Notes: generated by a model from the sequence alone, not told the origin. Positions 43,140-52,270 are shown, counted from the first letter of the stretch. The stretch: DNA of 55,205 bases from Parabacteroides faecalis (GCF_022809355.1 NZ_JAKZMM010000029.1:1-55205); one strand, 5' to 3'. Made by a program: numbers and translations.

Positions 43140-45251
43140 TTATTTTAAGCCTCGGTTCTTCAACAGAGGATCAGTTCCGGGTTCTTTCCCTCGGAAATTC
43201 TTGTACATATCCATGGCATCATCAATTCCGCCTGGTGTAAGAATGTAGTTACGGAATTTGCCAGCTACTTCCTGATTGAAAATATCTCCTGTCTCTTTAT
43301 AGGCTTCATAGGCATCAGCATCCAATACTTCTGCCCAAATGTAACTATAATAACCGGCTGTATATCCACCTCCCATGGTGTGATTGAAATAGGTTGTGCG
43401 GTAGCGAGACGGGATTTGCTTCAACAATCCACGTTTACCAAGAGTTTCTTCTTCAAACTTCATTACGTCCAGATCGGCAGGAACATCGGTCAGTACATGG
43501 AAATCCATATCCAATAAAGATGCTGCCAGATATTCTGTGGTAGCAAAACCTTGTCCATATTTACCACTCTTGTCAAGTTTTTCAATCAGGTCGGCCGGGA
43601 TGACTTCGCCTGTCTGATAATGCTTGGCATATACTTTTAAGACTTCCGGTTCAAATACCCAATGTTCCATCACCTGAGAAGGTAATTCAACAAAGTCGCG
43701 GGGTACACCTGATACACCATAATAATGAACGTCTTTAAATAGATTATGCAATCCGTGTCCAAATTCATGGAAAAGGGTAGAGGCTTCGTCGGCACTCAGC
43801 AATGCCGGTTGTCCGGCTGCCGGTTGGGTAAAGTTACAAACGATTGTTACGACCGGACCTTGACGTTTCCCGTCTACATATGTCTGTGACCGGTAGGTTC
43901 CGCACCATGCACCTCCTCGTTTGCTGGCACGAGGGAAGAAATCCATATACAAAACTCCCAGGTGTGTACCGTCTTTGTCTTTACATTCGAATGCCAAAGC
44001 ATCGGGGTGCGGCAGGGGAATGTCTTTCAATTCGGTGAAAGTAATACCATACAACTTGTTGGCTACATAGAAAGCTCCTTCGCGTACCTGGTTGAGAGGC
44101 AGGTATGGACGTATCTGATTTTCGTCTAAATCAAATTTGGCTTTTTTCGCCTTTTCGAAATAATAACGCCAATCCCAGCCTTCAGCTTCGAAGGACTGAC
44201 CTTCTTTCTTGATTTCTGCCTGGATGTCTGCCAATTCTTCTTTCGCTTTGTTCAGAGCCGGAGTCCAGACTTCGTCCAACAGCTTGTATACATTTTCTGA
44301 ATTTTTAGCCATACGATCTTCCAATACAAACGAAGCATAATCTTTGTATCCCATCAGCTTCGCTTTTTCCAGTCGTTTGGCTACTAGTTTGCGGACTACT
44401 TCTTTGTTGTCAGCATCATTATTATTGTTTCCGCGGTTGATATATCCTTTGAAAATCTGCTCGCGTAATGCCCGGTTGTCTGCATATTGTAAGAAAGGCA
44501 TAACACTTGGGTTGTGTAACGTAAAGATCCACTTACCTTCCTGGCCAGCTGCTTTGGCTGTTTCGGCTGCATTGGCGATGAGGCTTTCCGGCAGACCTGA
44601 AAGATCTTCTTTCTTATCGACAATCAGTTGGAAATCGTTGGTCTCTTTCAGCATATTCTGTCCGAAAGTCAGCTGTAGCATCGCGATTTCGCTATTCAAT
44701 TCACGGAGTTTGGCTTGCTTTTCTGCATCCAGATTGGCACCACCTCTGACGAAATCCTTATACGTTTCTTCTAGTAATTTGGTTTGTTCCTTATTCAAAC
44801 CCATCTTGTCTCTATTTTCATAGACTTGTTTTACCCGTTCGAAAAGTTTCGGATTCAAGCTAATGTCATCTTCATGCTTTGAGAGCATCGGAGAGAGCTG
44901 TTTGCTCAGTTCTTGCATCTCGTCGGATGTATTGGCGCTGTTCTGTCCATAGAAAACGGCACTCACTTTTCGCAATAGTTTTCCACTTTGGTCCAGAGGA
45001 ACAATCGTATTTTCAAAGTCAGGAACAGACTTTTGGTTGACAATGGCTTCAATTTCCTGAGCTTGTTCCTGCATTCCCTTTTCGAAAGCAGGCAAATAGT
45101 GTTCAATCTTGATCTGGTCGAACGGAGGAACTCCAAACGGAGTCGTATATTCCGTAAAGAAAGGGTTTTCTGTCTCCACTTTCTGTTCTTTAGGAGCATT
45201 ACATGCCGTCAAGGCAAAAGCTGCTCCGGCTATTAGTACTAGTTTATTCAT
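43140..45251 (-). CDS. dcp: M3 family oligopeptidase (dipeptidyl carboxypeptidase type)
   Basis: A 703-aa thimet-oligopeptidase-fold zinc peptidase. It begins with a lipoprotein signal ending at LTAC (Cys17), so it is likely anchored in the periplasm or outer membrane. Zinc site HEFGHGLHNLF with the downstream Glu in FVELPSQVMEHW. Length and the GGGYTAGYYSYIW segment match Dcp. Monocistronic, divergent from the ftsB gene. Confidence 0.92.
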   Translation of the reverse strand: MNKLVLIAGAAFALTACNAPKEQKVETENPFFTEYTTPFGVPPFDQIKIEHYLPAFEKGMQEQAQEIEAIVNQKSVPDFENTIVPLDQSGKLLRKVSAVFYGQNSANTSDEMQELSKQLSPMLSKHEDDISLNPKLFERVKQVYENRDKMGLNKEQTKLLEETYKDFVRGGANLDAEKQAKLRELNSEIAMLQLTFGQNMLKETNDFQLIVDKKEDLSGLPESLIANAAETAKAAGQEGKWIFTLHNPSVMPFLQYADNRALREQIFKGYINRGNNNNDADNKEVVRKLVAKRLEKAKLMGYKDYASFVLEDRMAKNSENVYKLLDEVWTPALNKAKEELADIQAEIKKEGQSFEAEGWDWRYYFEKAKKAKFDLDENQIRPYLPLNQVREGAFYVANKLYGITFTELKDIPLPHPDALAFECKDKDGTHLGVLYMDFFPRASKRGGAWCGTYRSQTYVDGKRQGPVVTIVCNFTQPAAGQPALLSADEASTLFHEFGHGLHNLFKDVHYYGVSGVPRDFVELPSQVMEHWVFEPEVLKVYAKHYQTGEVIPADLIEKLDKSGKYGQGFATTEYLAASLLDMDFHVLTDVPADLDVMKFEEETLGKRGLLKQIPSRYRTTYFNHTMGGGYTAGYYSYIWAEVLDADAYEAYKETGDIFNQEVAGKFRNYILTPGGIDDAMDMYKNFRGKEPGTDPLLKNRGLK

Positions 45252-45317
45252 ACAGATTAATAATTTTTAATTTGCGCGTAAAGATAAGAAATCCTTTTAT
45301 TTTTTTCGCAAATCTTT

Positions 45318-45325
45318 TACCTTTG
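45318..45325 (+). promoter_or_regulatory. -7 box for the ftsB gene
   Basis: TACCTTTG, 20 bp before the ATG at 45345. Confidence 0.55.
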
Positions 45326-45344
45326 CGGAAAAGAAATACAACAG

Positions 45345-45650
45345 ATGTCGAAACTTAAAGAATTTTACAATAAATATTTAGCTTGGATCAACAAGTATGT
45401 GTTGGTGACAATCGGTGTATTTATTCTGATGTGTCTGGACAGTGACAGTAATCTGTATAAACGGTGGATGTACGACGAGAAAATCAGAAGCTTGGAGAAA
45501 GAAATCAAGTTCTATCAGAAAGAAATCGAAGTGAACCGTAAAAAGCTGGAAGACTTACATACCGACAAGGAAGGATTGGAGCGTTTTGCCCGTGAAGAAT
45601 ACTTCATGAAACGCCCGAATGAAGATGTTTTTATCATAAAGGAAAAGTAA
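45345..45650 (+). CDS. FtsB/DivIC-family septum formation initiator
   Basis: A 101-aa bitopic protein: membrane helix about 19-33, then a coiled coil (about 44-76, EKEIKFYQKEIEVNRKKLED) and the terminal FAREEYFMKRPNEDVFII that defines the family. Acts in the division complex linking FtsL and FtsQ-type proteins. Its stop abuts the next ATG. Confidence 0.9.
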   Translation: MSKLKEFYNKYLAWINKYVLVTIGVFILMCLDSDSNLYKRWMYDEKIRSLEKEIKFYQKEIEVNRKKLEDLHTDKEGLERFAREEYFMKRPNEDVFIIKEK

Positions 45651-45986
45651 ATGAATTCCCAAATACGTACGTATCTGTTTACTGTCTCTGCCATTTTACT
45701 GTTGGGTGGAGCTGTTTTGTATTTAACTCAATGGTTCGTTGCGCCTTATCTGTTTGCTGTTGGTGCGGCAGGTATTACGGTTTGTTATCTGACGGAATCG
45801 GTGGTTGGTTTGGACTTCCGGCAGAAACGTTTGCATCGCTTCAATGTCTTATCAGGACTTCTAATGATTGCCGCATCTGCTTTTATGTTTAAAGGCAAAA
45901 TGGAATGGGTTATTTTGTTGGCCATATCTGCTATTTTCCAGACGTATGTGGCTTTTGTAGGTGGAAAAGGGAAAAATAATTCTTAA
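45651..45986 (+). CDS. Small four-helix membrane protein
   Basis: A 111-aa hydrophobic protein with four predicted helices (about 6-25, 29-46, 61-80 and 85-103) and a short basic tail. No family recognised. It begins at the base after the FtsB-like stop, so a link to cell division is possible but unproven. Confidence 0.75.
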   Translation: MNSQIRTYLFTVSAILLLGGAVLYLTQWFVAPYLFAVGAAGITVCYLTESVVGLDFRQKRLHRFNVLSGLLMIAASAFMFKGKMEWVILLAISAIFQTYVAFVGGKGKNNS

Positions 45987-46006
45987 AGAAAACCGGGGAA
46001 TACCCA

Positions 46007-46043
46007 TTTTGATTCTCGTTACTTTTGTTTTTGATTCTCGTTA
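46007..46043. repeat. 22-bp spaced repeat ending in a palindrome
   Basis: TTTTGATTCTCGTTA occurs at 46007-46021 and 46029-46043, exactly 22 bp apart. The right copy extends into the palindrome GATTCT-CGTT-AGAATC (46033-46048). It lies after the small membrane protein gene. Confidence 0.75.
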
Positions 46044-46125
46044 GAATCTATTTGGTTTTTCGTTGGTTTGATTTATCCGGCTTATGGCATTATAAATGCG
46101 AAGGTTGGAATCGGATAAAATAAAG

Positions 46126-46162
46126 AAGCCAGGATTGATTGTTAGTAACAATATCCTGGCTT
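46126..46162. terminator. Bidirectional terminator
   Basis: AAGCCAGGAT / ATCCTGGCTT perfect 10-bp stem with T-rich flanks, between convergent genes. Confidence 0.75.
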
Positions 46163-46184
46163 TTATAGGTTCTTATTCTATACT

Positions 46185-46646
46185 TTATTCTTCTGTTTTA
46201 GGAGCTTCTTCTCCTTCAGCTTTGTTTTCAGCTTCTTGTTGTTCCATTTTTACTTCAATAGAAGTGAAGTCGTTGATGCCACTGCTAATTAACAGGTTAT
46301 ACCAGCTGATCAACTTCTTGATGTCACTAGGATAAACGCGATCCCGGTCAAATTCGGGTAACACTTCAGCCATGTAAGCACGAAGTTCATCCGGTTTGGC
46401 AGAAGTTTGGATAGAAGCCTTTTCTCCGTTTTCTTTATTTTTGATGTTGGTCAATACTTCATGTAAGGGTATTTCTCCATCGTTTGTATAAATGGCAATA
46501 TCACCCAGTGAGATGACCTTATCTTTTGCATATGCAGGTACTTTCTTCTTGTCTGTCAATGATTCAACGATCAGCATATTTTTCCCGTGAGAAACCAGTC
46601 TGAACAGGCCTGGACGTCCAGAAATAGACAAAATAGTCTTCAACAT
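46185..46646 (-). CDS. DUF5606 family protein
   Basis: A 153-aa protein starting MLKTILSISGRPGLF; the frame extends to 46694, but the -7 box at 46696-46703 rules that start out. It has an N-terminal beta-rich domain (about 1-60), an alpha-helical middle with AEVLPEFDRDRVYPSDIKKL and an acidic tail ending GEEAPKTEE. The family is conserved in Bacteroidetes with unknown function. Confidence 0.75.
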   Translation of the reverse strand: MLKTILSISGRPGLFRLVSHGKNMLIVESLTDKKKVPAYAKDKVISLGDIAIYTNDGEIPLHEVLTNIKNKENGEKASIQTSAKPDELRAYMAEVLPEFDRDRVYPSDIKKLISWYNLLISSGINDFTSIEVKMEQQEAENKAEGEEAPKTEE

Positions 46647-46695
46647 AATTGTTCGTTTTTTCTTTGTTTGGATTTGAATTAATTTAAATATCACG

Positions 46696-46703
46696 CAAAG
46701 GTA
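46696..46703 (-). promoter_or_regulatory. -7 box for the DUF5606 gene
   Basis: TACCTTTG on the minus strand, about 50 bp before the ATG at 46646. Confidence 0.55.
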
Positions 46704-46709
46704 ACATAA

Positions 46710-47297
46710 CTACCGGATATTATCGAAAATTTGACTTAAAAACTTTTCAACTTGCGGTAACAAGGGTTGTTTTCCGTCATTCGTAATGATGTAGTCTGCC
46801 CATAATTTCTTGTCTTCATCAGATACCTGGCTTTCGATGCGTTTCCGTAACGCTTCTTCTGTAGAATGGTCCCGTTGTAAAGCCCGTTGGATGCGGATCT
46901 CGAGCGGAGCATATACCATAAGACTAACATCTACTATTTGGTTAAAGCCTGATTCAAATAAGATGGCCGATTCGATGGCACAACCATGCTGCTGTTGATG
47001 TTCACTCCATGTCAGGAAATGTTTATTCACTTCCGGATGGATGATTTGGTTTACCTGCAAAAGTAAGTCTTTGTTCCCGAAGATAGCTTTTGCCAACGCG
47101 GGTTTATTCAGACCTTCGGGAGTGTAAATATCCGGACCGAAGAGGTGAATCAAACGTTCCCGGATGACAGGAGAGGTGTTTGTCAGTTTCTTACTCTCAT
47201 CATCTGCAATGTAAACCGGTATTCTATGAACAGACAGAAGCTGAGCAACGACTGATTTCCCGCTTCCGATTCCTCCGGTGATTCCAATCTTTATCAT
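46710..47297 (-). CDS. coaE: Dephospho-CoA kinase
   Basis: A 195-aa P-loop kinase that phosphorylates dephospho-CoA, the last CoA step. P-loop GITGGIGSGKSVVAQ at 4-18, lid region and DVSLMVYAP are visible. I chose ATG 47297, which overlaps the ybbR stop (ATGA); the longer frame to 47354 would run into ybbR. Final gene of the nusB-yajC-ybbR-coaE run. Confidence 0.95.
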   Translation of the reverse strand: MIKIGITGGIGSGKSVVAQLLSVHRIPVYIADDESKKLTNTSPVIRERLIHLFGPDIYTPEGLNKPALAKAIFGNKDLLLQVNQIIHPEVNKHFLTWSEHQQQHGCAIESAILFESGFNQIVDVSLMVYAPLEIRIQRALQRDHSTEEALRKRIESQVSDEDKKLWADYIITNDGKQPLLPQVEKFLSQIFDNIR

Positions 47298-48307
47298 TTG
47301 AAACTGGTATTTTGTTCTAATAAAAACTCTATTTTGGTGGGCGTTGTATGGCAATAACGAACCCAGTCCGGTTTCTTGGTAACTTGAACTTCGATGGTAC
47401 CGGAAACATTTTCTTCCAGTTGGGCATAAGGAACTTCTACGGCAAACATGTCTTCCGTTAACTCTTTAAACCGGGAGATCGGAATGTTACAGGATACTTC
47501 TACAATCTGTGGAAATGTTCTGATTTTGTAGTTGGCTGGAACTCCGGTAACTTCCACAGGGATAGAAAGAGCCTTTTCCGTATATTCCTCGATAGGAATG
47601 GTGACTGATACATTATTAGTTTCGAAGTTCGTTCCTTCGATTGGTTGCAGCCCCACTACACGCGTGATACTCTTTTTCCCGTTTTTGATTTCTGTATAAG
47701 CCGTCTTAACTTCTTCAATCGAGTTGAGTATGGAATCGCTGGCGTAAACCGTTACATGCGATGGCGATATTTGTATGTCGGAAGATACCAGGAATCCTTT
47801 TTCTGTTTGTATGTTTCCTTCGAAAACAACCGGAAACTCCCGGCTTTCTCTCATGCCGTATCTAAGGGTAAACGATTGTGGCTCGATGCTGTAAAGCGTC
47901 GTCGTGGCCAATACTTGCTTTTGGATCTCGGCTTCAATCTTTTTCTTGTCAACAACAAACTTTCCGGTTTCTTTGGAAGCTCCGGTCATATCAATAGTGA
48001 TTGATCTGAATTTCTGACCAATCATATAGTTAAGCAGCGCACTTCCTTTATCTTTTATCCGAATGGATATTTCCTGCGGAACTTTGTTTGTGAAAATAAT
48101 ATCTTCCGGAACGTTATTGTATCTGAGTGGTATAGACATGACTGTTTCGTATTCTTGTTGCAGACTTTGCAACAGCCAGAATCCAAAAGATAACAGGACG
48201 AAACAAGAAAAAATTAAAGCTTCTTTCCATCGTTGGCGATGCAAAAAAGCTTTAATGTCTGCCAAAACAGTATGATATGTCCGGACACAATTAGTAAGCC
48301 ATGACAT
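47294..48307 (-). CDS. YbbR-like domain protein
   Basis: A 337-aa membrane-anchored protein with one N-terminal helix (about 32-50) followed by YbbR-type beta-rich repeats on the outer face. In other bacteria YbbR (CdaR) binds the diadenylate cyclase CdaA, but the cyclase is not next to it here. It overlaps coaE by four bases and lies 18 bp after yajC. Confidence 0.82.
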   Translation of the reverse strand: MSWLTNCVRTYHTVLADIKAFLHRQRWKEALIFSCFVLLSFGFWLLQSLQQEYETVMSIPLRYNNVPEDIIFTNKVPQEISIRIKDKGSALLNYMIGQKFRSITIDMTGASKETGKFVVDKKKIEAEIQKQVLATTTLYSIEPQSFTLRYGMRESREFPVVFEGNIQTEKGFLVSSDIQISPSHVTVYASDSILNSIEEVKTAYTEIKNGKKSITRVVGLQPIEGTNFETNNVSVTIPIEEYTEKALSIPVEVTGVPANYKIRTFPQIVEVSCNIPISRFKELTEDMFAVEVPYAQLEENVSGTIEVQVTKKPDWVRYCHTTPTKIEFLLEQNTSFK

Positions 48308-48325
48308 ATATAGAAAATCTTTTAA

Positions 48326-48637
48326 TTACTTTTGTTTTGCATCTTCTGATGAAGCAAAAACAGATGTCTTGTCAATCTGGATATTTACGCCGTTAGCGAT
48401 TTCGATGACCATATATACGTCACCAATCTCTTTGATCTTTCCATAAATACCACCTGCAGTGATTACCTTATCGCCTGTTTTCAATGCTTCACGAGCTTTC
48501 TGGATTTCTTTTTGTCTTTTTTGCTGAGGGCGTATCATGAAGAAATAAAAGATTGCTACAATGACAACCATCATGATAATACCAGACCATTGAGATTGTC
48601 CGGCTGCCGCTTGAAGTAGAATACTTAAGTTCATCAT
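48326..48637 (-). CDS. yajC: Preprotein translocase subunit YajC
   Basis: A 103-aa protein with one helix (about 19-36, GIIMMVVIVAIFYFFMIRPQ) and the conserved RPQQKRQKE and LKTGDKVITAGGIYG segments. Part of the SecDF-YajC complex that assists protein export. A -7 box sits upstream inside the gap to nusB. Confidence 0.93.
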   Translation of the reverse strand: MMNLSILLQAAAGQSQWSGIIMMVVIVAIFYFFMIRPQQKRQKEIQKAREALKTGDKVITAGGIYGKIKEIGDVYMVIEIANGVNIQIDKTSVFASSEDAKQK

Positions 48638-48680
48638 ATTTATATTAGTTATACATTATCAATTGTGTATTTGACGGACA

Positions 48681-48688
48681 CAAATGTA
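48681..48688 (-). promoter_or_regulatory. -7 box for yajC
   Basis: TACATTTG on the minus strand, 43 bp before the yajC ATG. Confidence 0.45.
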
Positions 48689-48698
48689 ATGATAAAAT

Positions 48699-49625
48699 TT
48701 AATCTTTCAATATTAGCTTCTCATTTTTTAGTTCATTGACAATGGAATCCAAAATTCCGTTGATGAAAGTTCCACTTTTCGGTGTACTGTAATATTTAGC
48801 CATGTCAATGTATTCATTCAATGATACATTGGTCGGGATTGTGGGGAAAGTCATGATTTCGGCTAATGCAACTTGCATAATCAGCATATCGATGTTGGCA
48901 ATTCGTTCGGATTCCCAGTTCTTCATGTGTTTGCTGATTCGCTCGCGGTATTCTTTTCCCTTTAAAATAGTTTGGTGGAACAGTTTAGTGGCAAATACTT
49001 TGTCTTCCTTGTCTTTAAACATCGGTAATAATTCCTGTTTGCTACCTTCTGTTTCCTTGAATTTCTTGATTGTTTTGAGGACGAATGTTTCGACGATAGC
49101 GATATCATCATTCCAGTAGATACTTTTATCCTCCAGGTATTCTTCGATATATTCGCTGCTGCAAATGATTTTCTTAAAGATCTGACGCCAGAATTCACGA
49201 TCCGTTTCGTAATTGTCTTCTTTGTTTTCCAAATACTCCGCGTAAATGTCGGAAGCAAGAATCAGTTCTAATACTTGTTTGATGAAGTCTTCATCATTGG
49301 CCCATGAAATACCTTCTGCAGCAACATATTGATTCAATGCCTCATTGTCGGCCAATTGTTTGATAAAACGATTATCGATCAAACGCGTATTGGGTGTTAA
49401 GTCTTCCGGTGTCGGCATGAATTTGTGTTTGCGGATATCAAGATTTCTTCTGTGTAAATTGGTTACTTCAATCATCAGAAGAAGTAAGTAATGATATAGG
49501 TCGTACGATTTTTGAAGACTGAACATGAGCTCGTTTTCTGCAACTTTTAAATCACCATGTCCGTTTTGATAGTATGAATAAACTATCTGTAAGACTTTAA
49601 TACGGATTAAAATTCTGTTAATCAT
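48699..49625 (-). CDS. nusB: NusB-family transcription antitermination factor
   Basis: A 308-aa protein. The C-terminal half carries the NusB fold (ERISKHMKNWESERIANIDM, LALAEIMTFPTIPTNVSLNEYIDMAKYYS-type pattern with GTFINGILD). E. coli NusB is about 140 residues, so an extra N-terminal and middle region of about 150 residues is present, as is usual in Bacteroidetes. It binds boxA RNA with S10 during rRNA transcription. First gene of its run. Confidence 0.9.
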   Translation of the reverse strand: MINRILIRIKVLQIVYSYYQNGHGDLKVAENELMFSLQKSYDLYHYLLLLMIEVTNLHRRNLDIRKHKFMPTPEDLTPNTRLIDNRFIKQLADNEALNQYVAAEGISWANDEDFIKQVLELILASDIYAEYLENKEDNYETDREFWRQIFKKIICSSEYIEEYLEDKSIYWNDDIAIVETFVLKTIKKFKETEGSKQELLPMFKDKEDKVFATKLFHQTILKGKEYRERISKHMKNWESERIANIDMLIMQVALAEIMTFPTIPTNVSLNEYIDMAKYYSTPKSGTFINGILDSIVNELKNEKLILKD

Positions 49626-49665
49626 TGTTTGAAGGAACTACTTTGTGTTTAATATTTTCAGTTTG

Positions 49666-49673
49666 CAAAGGTA
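49666..49673 (-). promoter_or_regulatory. -7 box for nusB
   Basis: TACCTTTG on the minus strand, 40 bp before the ATG. Confidence 0.5.
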
Positions 49674-49909
49674 ATGATTCTTTTTGGAATAGTGAATTTA
49701 AAAGATATTCTTTCTATAAATTTGATTTTTGGCCATTATTTTTTAGGTTAAAATGATTGAAGATTAGAAAAAAATGCGCATATTTACACCCTAATAAGTT
49801 GAGCTTGTCAAACACAACTGATAAGACTCTGTTTATTATGTTGTGAAGGAAATGGCTTGCAGAGCTTAGTTAATAATGAATGAAGACGAAATAATTTAAA
49901 AGTTATGCC

Positions 49910-50287
49910 ATGGAAGAAGGAAAGAAGAAAAACATTGTTGAGGGTGGCGATAAAGAAATTCTGTATTCGAAAGCCATAAAGGCCGGTAAACGCATTTATT
50001 ACCTGGATGTAAAGAAAAATTTGAAGGAGGATTTGTTTTTGGCGATTACTGAAAGTAAAAAGATCCAGTCAAAGGAGAGTTCGAATGTAACCTTTGAGAA
50101 GCATAAAATTTTTCTTTACCGCGAAGACTTTGATAAGTTTGTGGATGGGTTAGTGGATGTGATCGGCTATGTTAAATCTCATAAGGGAGAAGTAACGCGT
50201 TCGGAAGAAAATGCTCCGAAGAAAAAGGAAGCTCCTGCTGAGACGGATTCAGACATTAAGCTGGATATTAAATTCGATGCAGAATAA
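49910..50287 (+). CDS. DUF3276 / PurA-like nucleic-acid-binding protein
   Basis: A 125-aa protein with one PUR-type repeat (about 17-95; KAIKAGKRIYYLDVK, LFLAITESKK, FLYREDFDKFVDGL) and an acidic disordered tail. PUR domains bind single-stranded DNA or RNA. The start ATG at 49910 gives MEEGKKKN; another ATG is not near. Single-gene unit ending at a hairpin. Confidence 0.85.
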   Translation: MEEGKKKNIVEGGDKEILYSKAIKAGKRIYYLDVKKNLKEDLFLAITESKKIQSKESSNVTFEKHKIFLYREDFDKFVDGLVDVIGYVKSHKGEVTRSEENAPKKKEAPAETDSDIKLDIKFDAE

Positions 50288-50315
50288 GCTTTTATTCACC
50301 TTGCAGGAAGATGAA

Positions 50316-50351
50316 AAAATAGGATGCCTAAGTATTTAGACATCCTATTTT
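50316..50351. terminator. Bidirectional terminator
   Basis: AAAATAGGATG / CATCCTATTTT perfect 11-bp stem between the DUF3276 and ferredoxin genes. Confidence 0.85.
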
Positions 50352-50398
50352 CTTTTAAGCATGTATGATTGTCATATATGCTTATTTGTTTTGCGGAA

Positions 50399-50569
50399 TT
50401 AAGCACCCGGGTGAATTGCTTCTGTAGGACATGCTTCTGCACATGTTCCACATTCTGTACACATATCAGGGTTGATACTGTACTTATCACCTTCAGAAAT
50501 TGCTCCTACCGGACATTCGTCGATACAAGTTCCGCATGCAATACAATCATCGCTAATTACGTAAGCCAT
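50399..50569 (-). CDS. 2[4Fe-4S] ferredoxin
   Basis: A 56-aa protein starting MAYVISDDC and ending in IHPGA. Two cluster motifs are complete: CIACGTCIDECP and CTECGTCAEACP, each CxxCxxCxxxCP. It is a clostridial-type low-potential electron carrier, probably serving pyruvate:ferredoxin oxidoreductase and related enzymes of anaerobes. Below the usual ORF length cut-off, so easy to miss. Confidence 0.96.
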   Translation of the reverse strand: MAYVISDDCIACGTCIDECPVGAISEGDKYSINPDMCTECGTCAEACPTEAIHPGA

Positions 50570-50604
50570 ATTCTTAAACGTTTAAATGTTAACTATTAGT
50601 CGTG

Positions 50605-50612
50605 CAAATGTA
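50605..50612 (-). promoter_or_regulatory. -7 box for the ferredoxin gene
   Basis: TACATTTG on the minus strand, 35 bp before the ATG. Confidence 0.55.
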
Positions 50613-50666
50613 GGATATTATTCGGATTAAAAAAATAGCTAAGGCTATATTTTTTTATATTTTCCC

Positions 50667-50696
50667 TTTGTTTGCAATAAAAACAATGTATCTTCG
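50667..50696 (+). promoter_or_regulatory. Promoter of the PorT-like gene
   Basis: -33 TTTG (50667-50670) and a one-mismatch -7 box TATCTTCG (50689-50696), 18 bp apart; the start codon lies 21 bp downstream. Confidence 0.45.
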
Positions 50697-50717
50697 TTAT
50701 ATAAAAAAACAAGAAAG

Positions 50718-51419
50718 TTGAGACGTTTTATAGTTATAGTAAGTGTGCTCTGCTGTTTTTCAGCAGTCGTTTGGGGACAACGGGAGAAGGTGAAGAATCA
50801 GCCGTATGTGGATAATAAGTTATTTCACTTAGGTTTTCATGTGGGGATTCATGCGCAGGATATGTTATTAACGCATACCGGCGTTTCTACAAACGGTGAG
50901 ACTTGGTTTGCGGAAATACCAACTTATTCTCCGGGATTCAGTGTCGGTGTGATTGGTGATATGTTCCTCAATCCTTATTTTAATTTGCGTTTTATTCCAA
51001 CCATTAACTTTGGTGACAAGCGTTTCGTGTTTCGTGAACAGGAAACCGGTGAAGAGTTTCGTACATCTGTTCGATCGAGTTACCTGACGCTGCCGTTGAG
51101 TGTGAAGTATTCTTCTTTCCGATTAAACAATTGCCGCCCTTATTTGACGGCAGGAGTTTATGGTGCCATGGATTTAGGTCGCAAAAGAGGAAATCCTTTA
51201 TACCTGAAAGGCTTTGATTATGGGTTGGAATTCGGTATCGGCTGTAATATCTATTTGCCCTTTTTCCGGTTATGTCCGGAGTTGAAGTTTAGTTTCGGTT
51301 TGCCGAATTTGCTTGTAAAAGACCGTCCGGATCTGGAAGGACAAGAAACAATCAAATATACCGAAGCCTTGTCTAAAGCGACTTCACGTATGGTTACGCT
51401 GACATTTAATTTCGAATAA
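50718..51419 (+). CDS. porT: PorT-family outer-membrane beta-barrel protein
   Basis: A 233-aa protein with an N-terminal signal peptide (cleavage near VWGQ, residue 21) and alternating barrel strands ending in TLTFNFE, with a terminal aromatic residue as in outer-membrane barrels. It matches PorT-like proteins, first known from gingipain secretion in Porphyromonas. The start codon is TTG at 50718; no ATG precedes the signal peptide. Its last 14 bases overlap the convergent cdsA end. Confidence 0.8.
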   Translation: MRRFIVIVSVLCCFSAVVWGQREKVKNQPYVDNKLFHLGFHVGIHAQDMLLTHTGVSTNGETWFAEIPTYSPGFSVGVIGDMFLNPYFNLRFIPTINFGDKRFVFREQETGEEFRTSVRSSYLTLPLSVKYSSFRLNNCRPYLTAGVYGAMDLGRKRGNPLYLKGFDYGLEFGIGCNIYLPFFRLCPELKFSFGLPNLLVKDRPDLEGQETIKYTEALSKATSRMVTLTFNFE

Positions 51420-52242
51420 AGAGTTCGATGTAGATATATGCGGCAGGCGTAGCCATCAGCACACTGTCAAAACGATCAAGAATTCCACCATGACCGGGTA
51501 AAAGATTTCCTGAATCTTTTACTCCCAGTGTCCGTTTTAATAAAGATTCTGTCAGATCTCCCCAAGTAGCAAAAAGGACAACGACGGCTGCCAGTCCTAG
51601 CCATTGAATACGACTTATTTCAGGAGCGTACCAGGCAAATCCTTGCGAAGCTAATAAAACTACAATCAGTCCGCCCCAAAATCCTTCCCATGATTTCTTG
51701 GGTGATATGCGTTCGAATAATCTTCTTTTCCCAATTTGTGAGCCTACCAGGAAAGCTCCTGTATCATTCAACCAGACGAATATAAAGATGGCTAGTATAT
51801 ATAAAGGTACATAGATCTTGGATGTTGTTGCAGGGTCTTGCTGAATGGATATGAAATTCAATAACGAAAACGAGCCGGCGCAGTAGATTTGTGCCAGAAA
51901 AGTAAAGGCCCAGTTATTGATTGGATTCGGAGCTTTGGTATAAAGTTCGCTGATCAGTGTGTACATGATAAATAACAGGTAAGGGAAGAAGATTTCTTCT
52001 CCGGCGAATCCTTGCACTTTCATGAAGCAGGCAAAGAACAGATACATACCTCCGGCAGTACTGATCAGCCGGCGTAATGTTGCATTTTCGTAGTGCTTCA
52101 ATAATCCGTAGAATTCCCATAAGGCAAATCCTGTTATGATACAAAACAGGATAGCGAATGAATATGCATTGTATAATATTGCTCCCAGTAAGATTCCAAC
52201 AAAGATAATCCCAGTAAGCGTCCGTTTGATGAAATTGTTCAA
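51406..52242 (-). CDS. cdsA: Phosphatidate cytidylyltransferase
   Basis: A 278-aa multi-pass membrane enzyme that makes CDP-diacylglycerol from CTP and phosphatidate. The C-terminal signature is clear: SPKKSWEGFWGG, then GDLTESLLKRTLGVKDSG and LLPGHGGILDRFDS. Its product is the substrate of standard CDP-alcohol phosphotransferases. Converges on porT with a 14-bp overlap. Confidence 0.95.
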   Translation of the reverse strand: MNNFIKRTLTGIIFVGILLGAILYNAYSFAILFCIITGFALWEFYGLLKHYENATLRRLISTAGGMYLFFACFMKVQGFAGEEIFFPYLLFIMYTLISELYTKAPNPINNWAFTFLAQIYCAGSFSLLNFISIQQDPATTSKIYVPLYILAIFIFVWLNDTGAFLVGSQIGKRRLFERISPKKSWEGFWGGLIVVLLASQGFAWYAPEISRIQWLGLAAVVVLFATWGDLTESLLKRTLGVKDSGNLLPGHGGILDRFDSVLMATPAAYIYIELFIRN

Positions 52243-52270
52243 AATGTTTTCCTTTTTAATGATTGATGTG

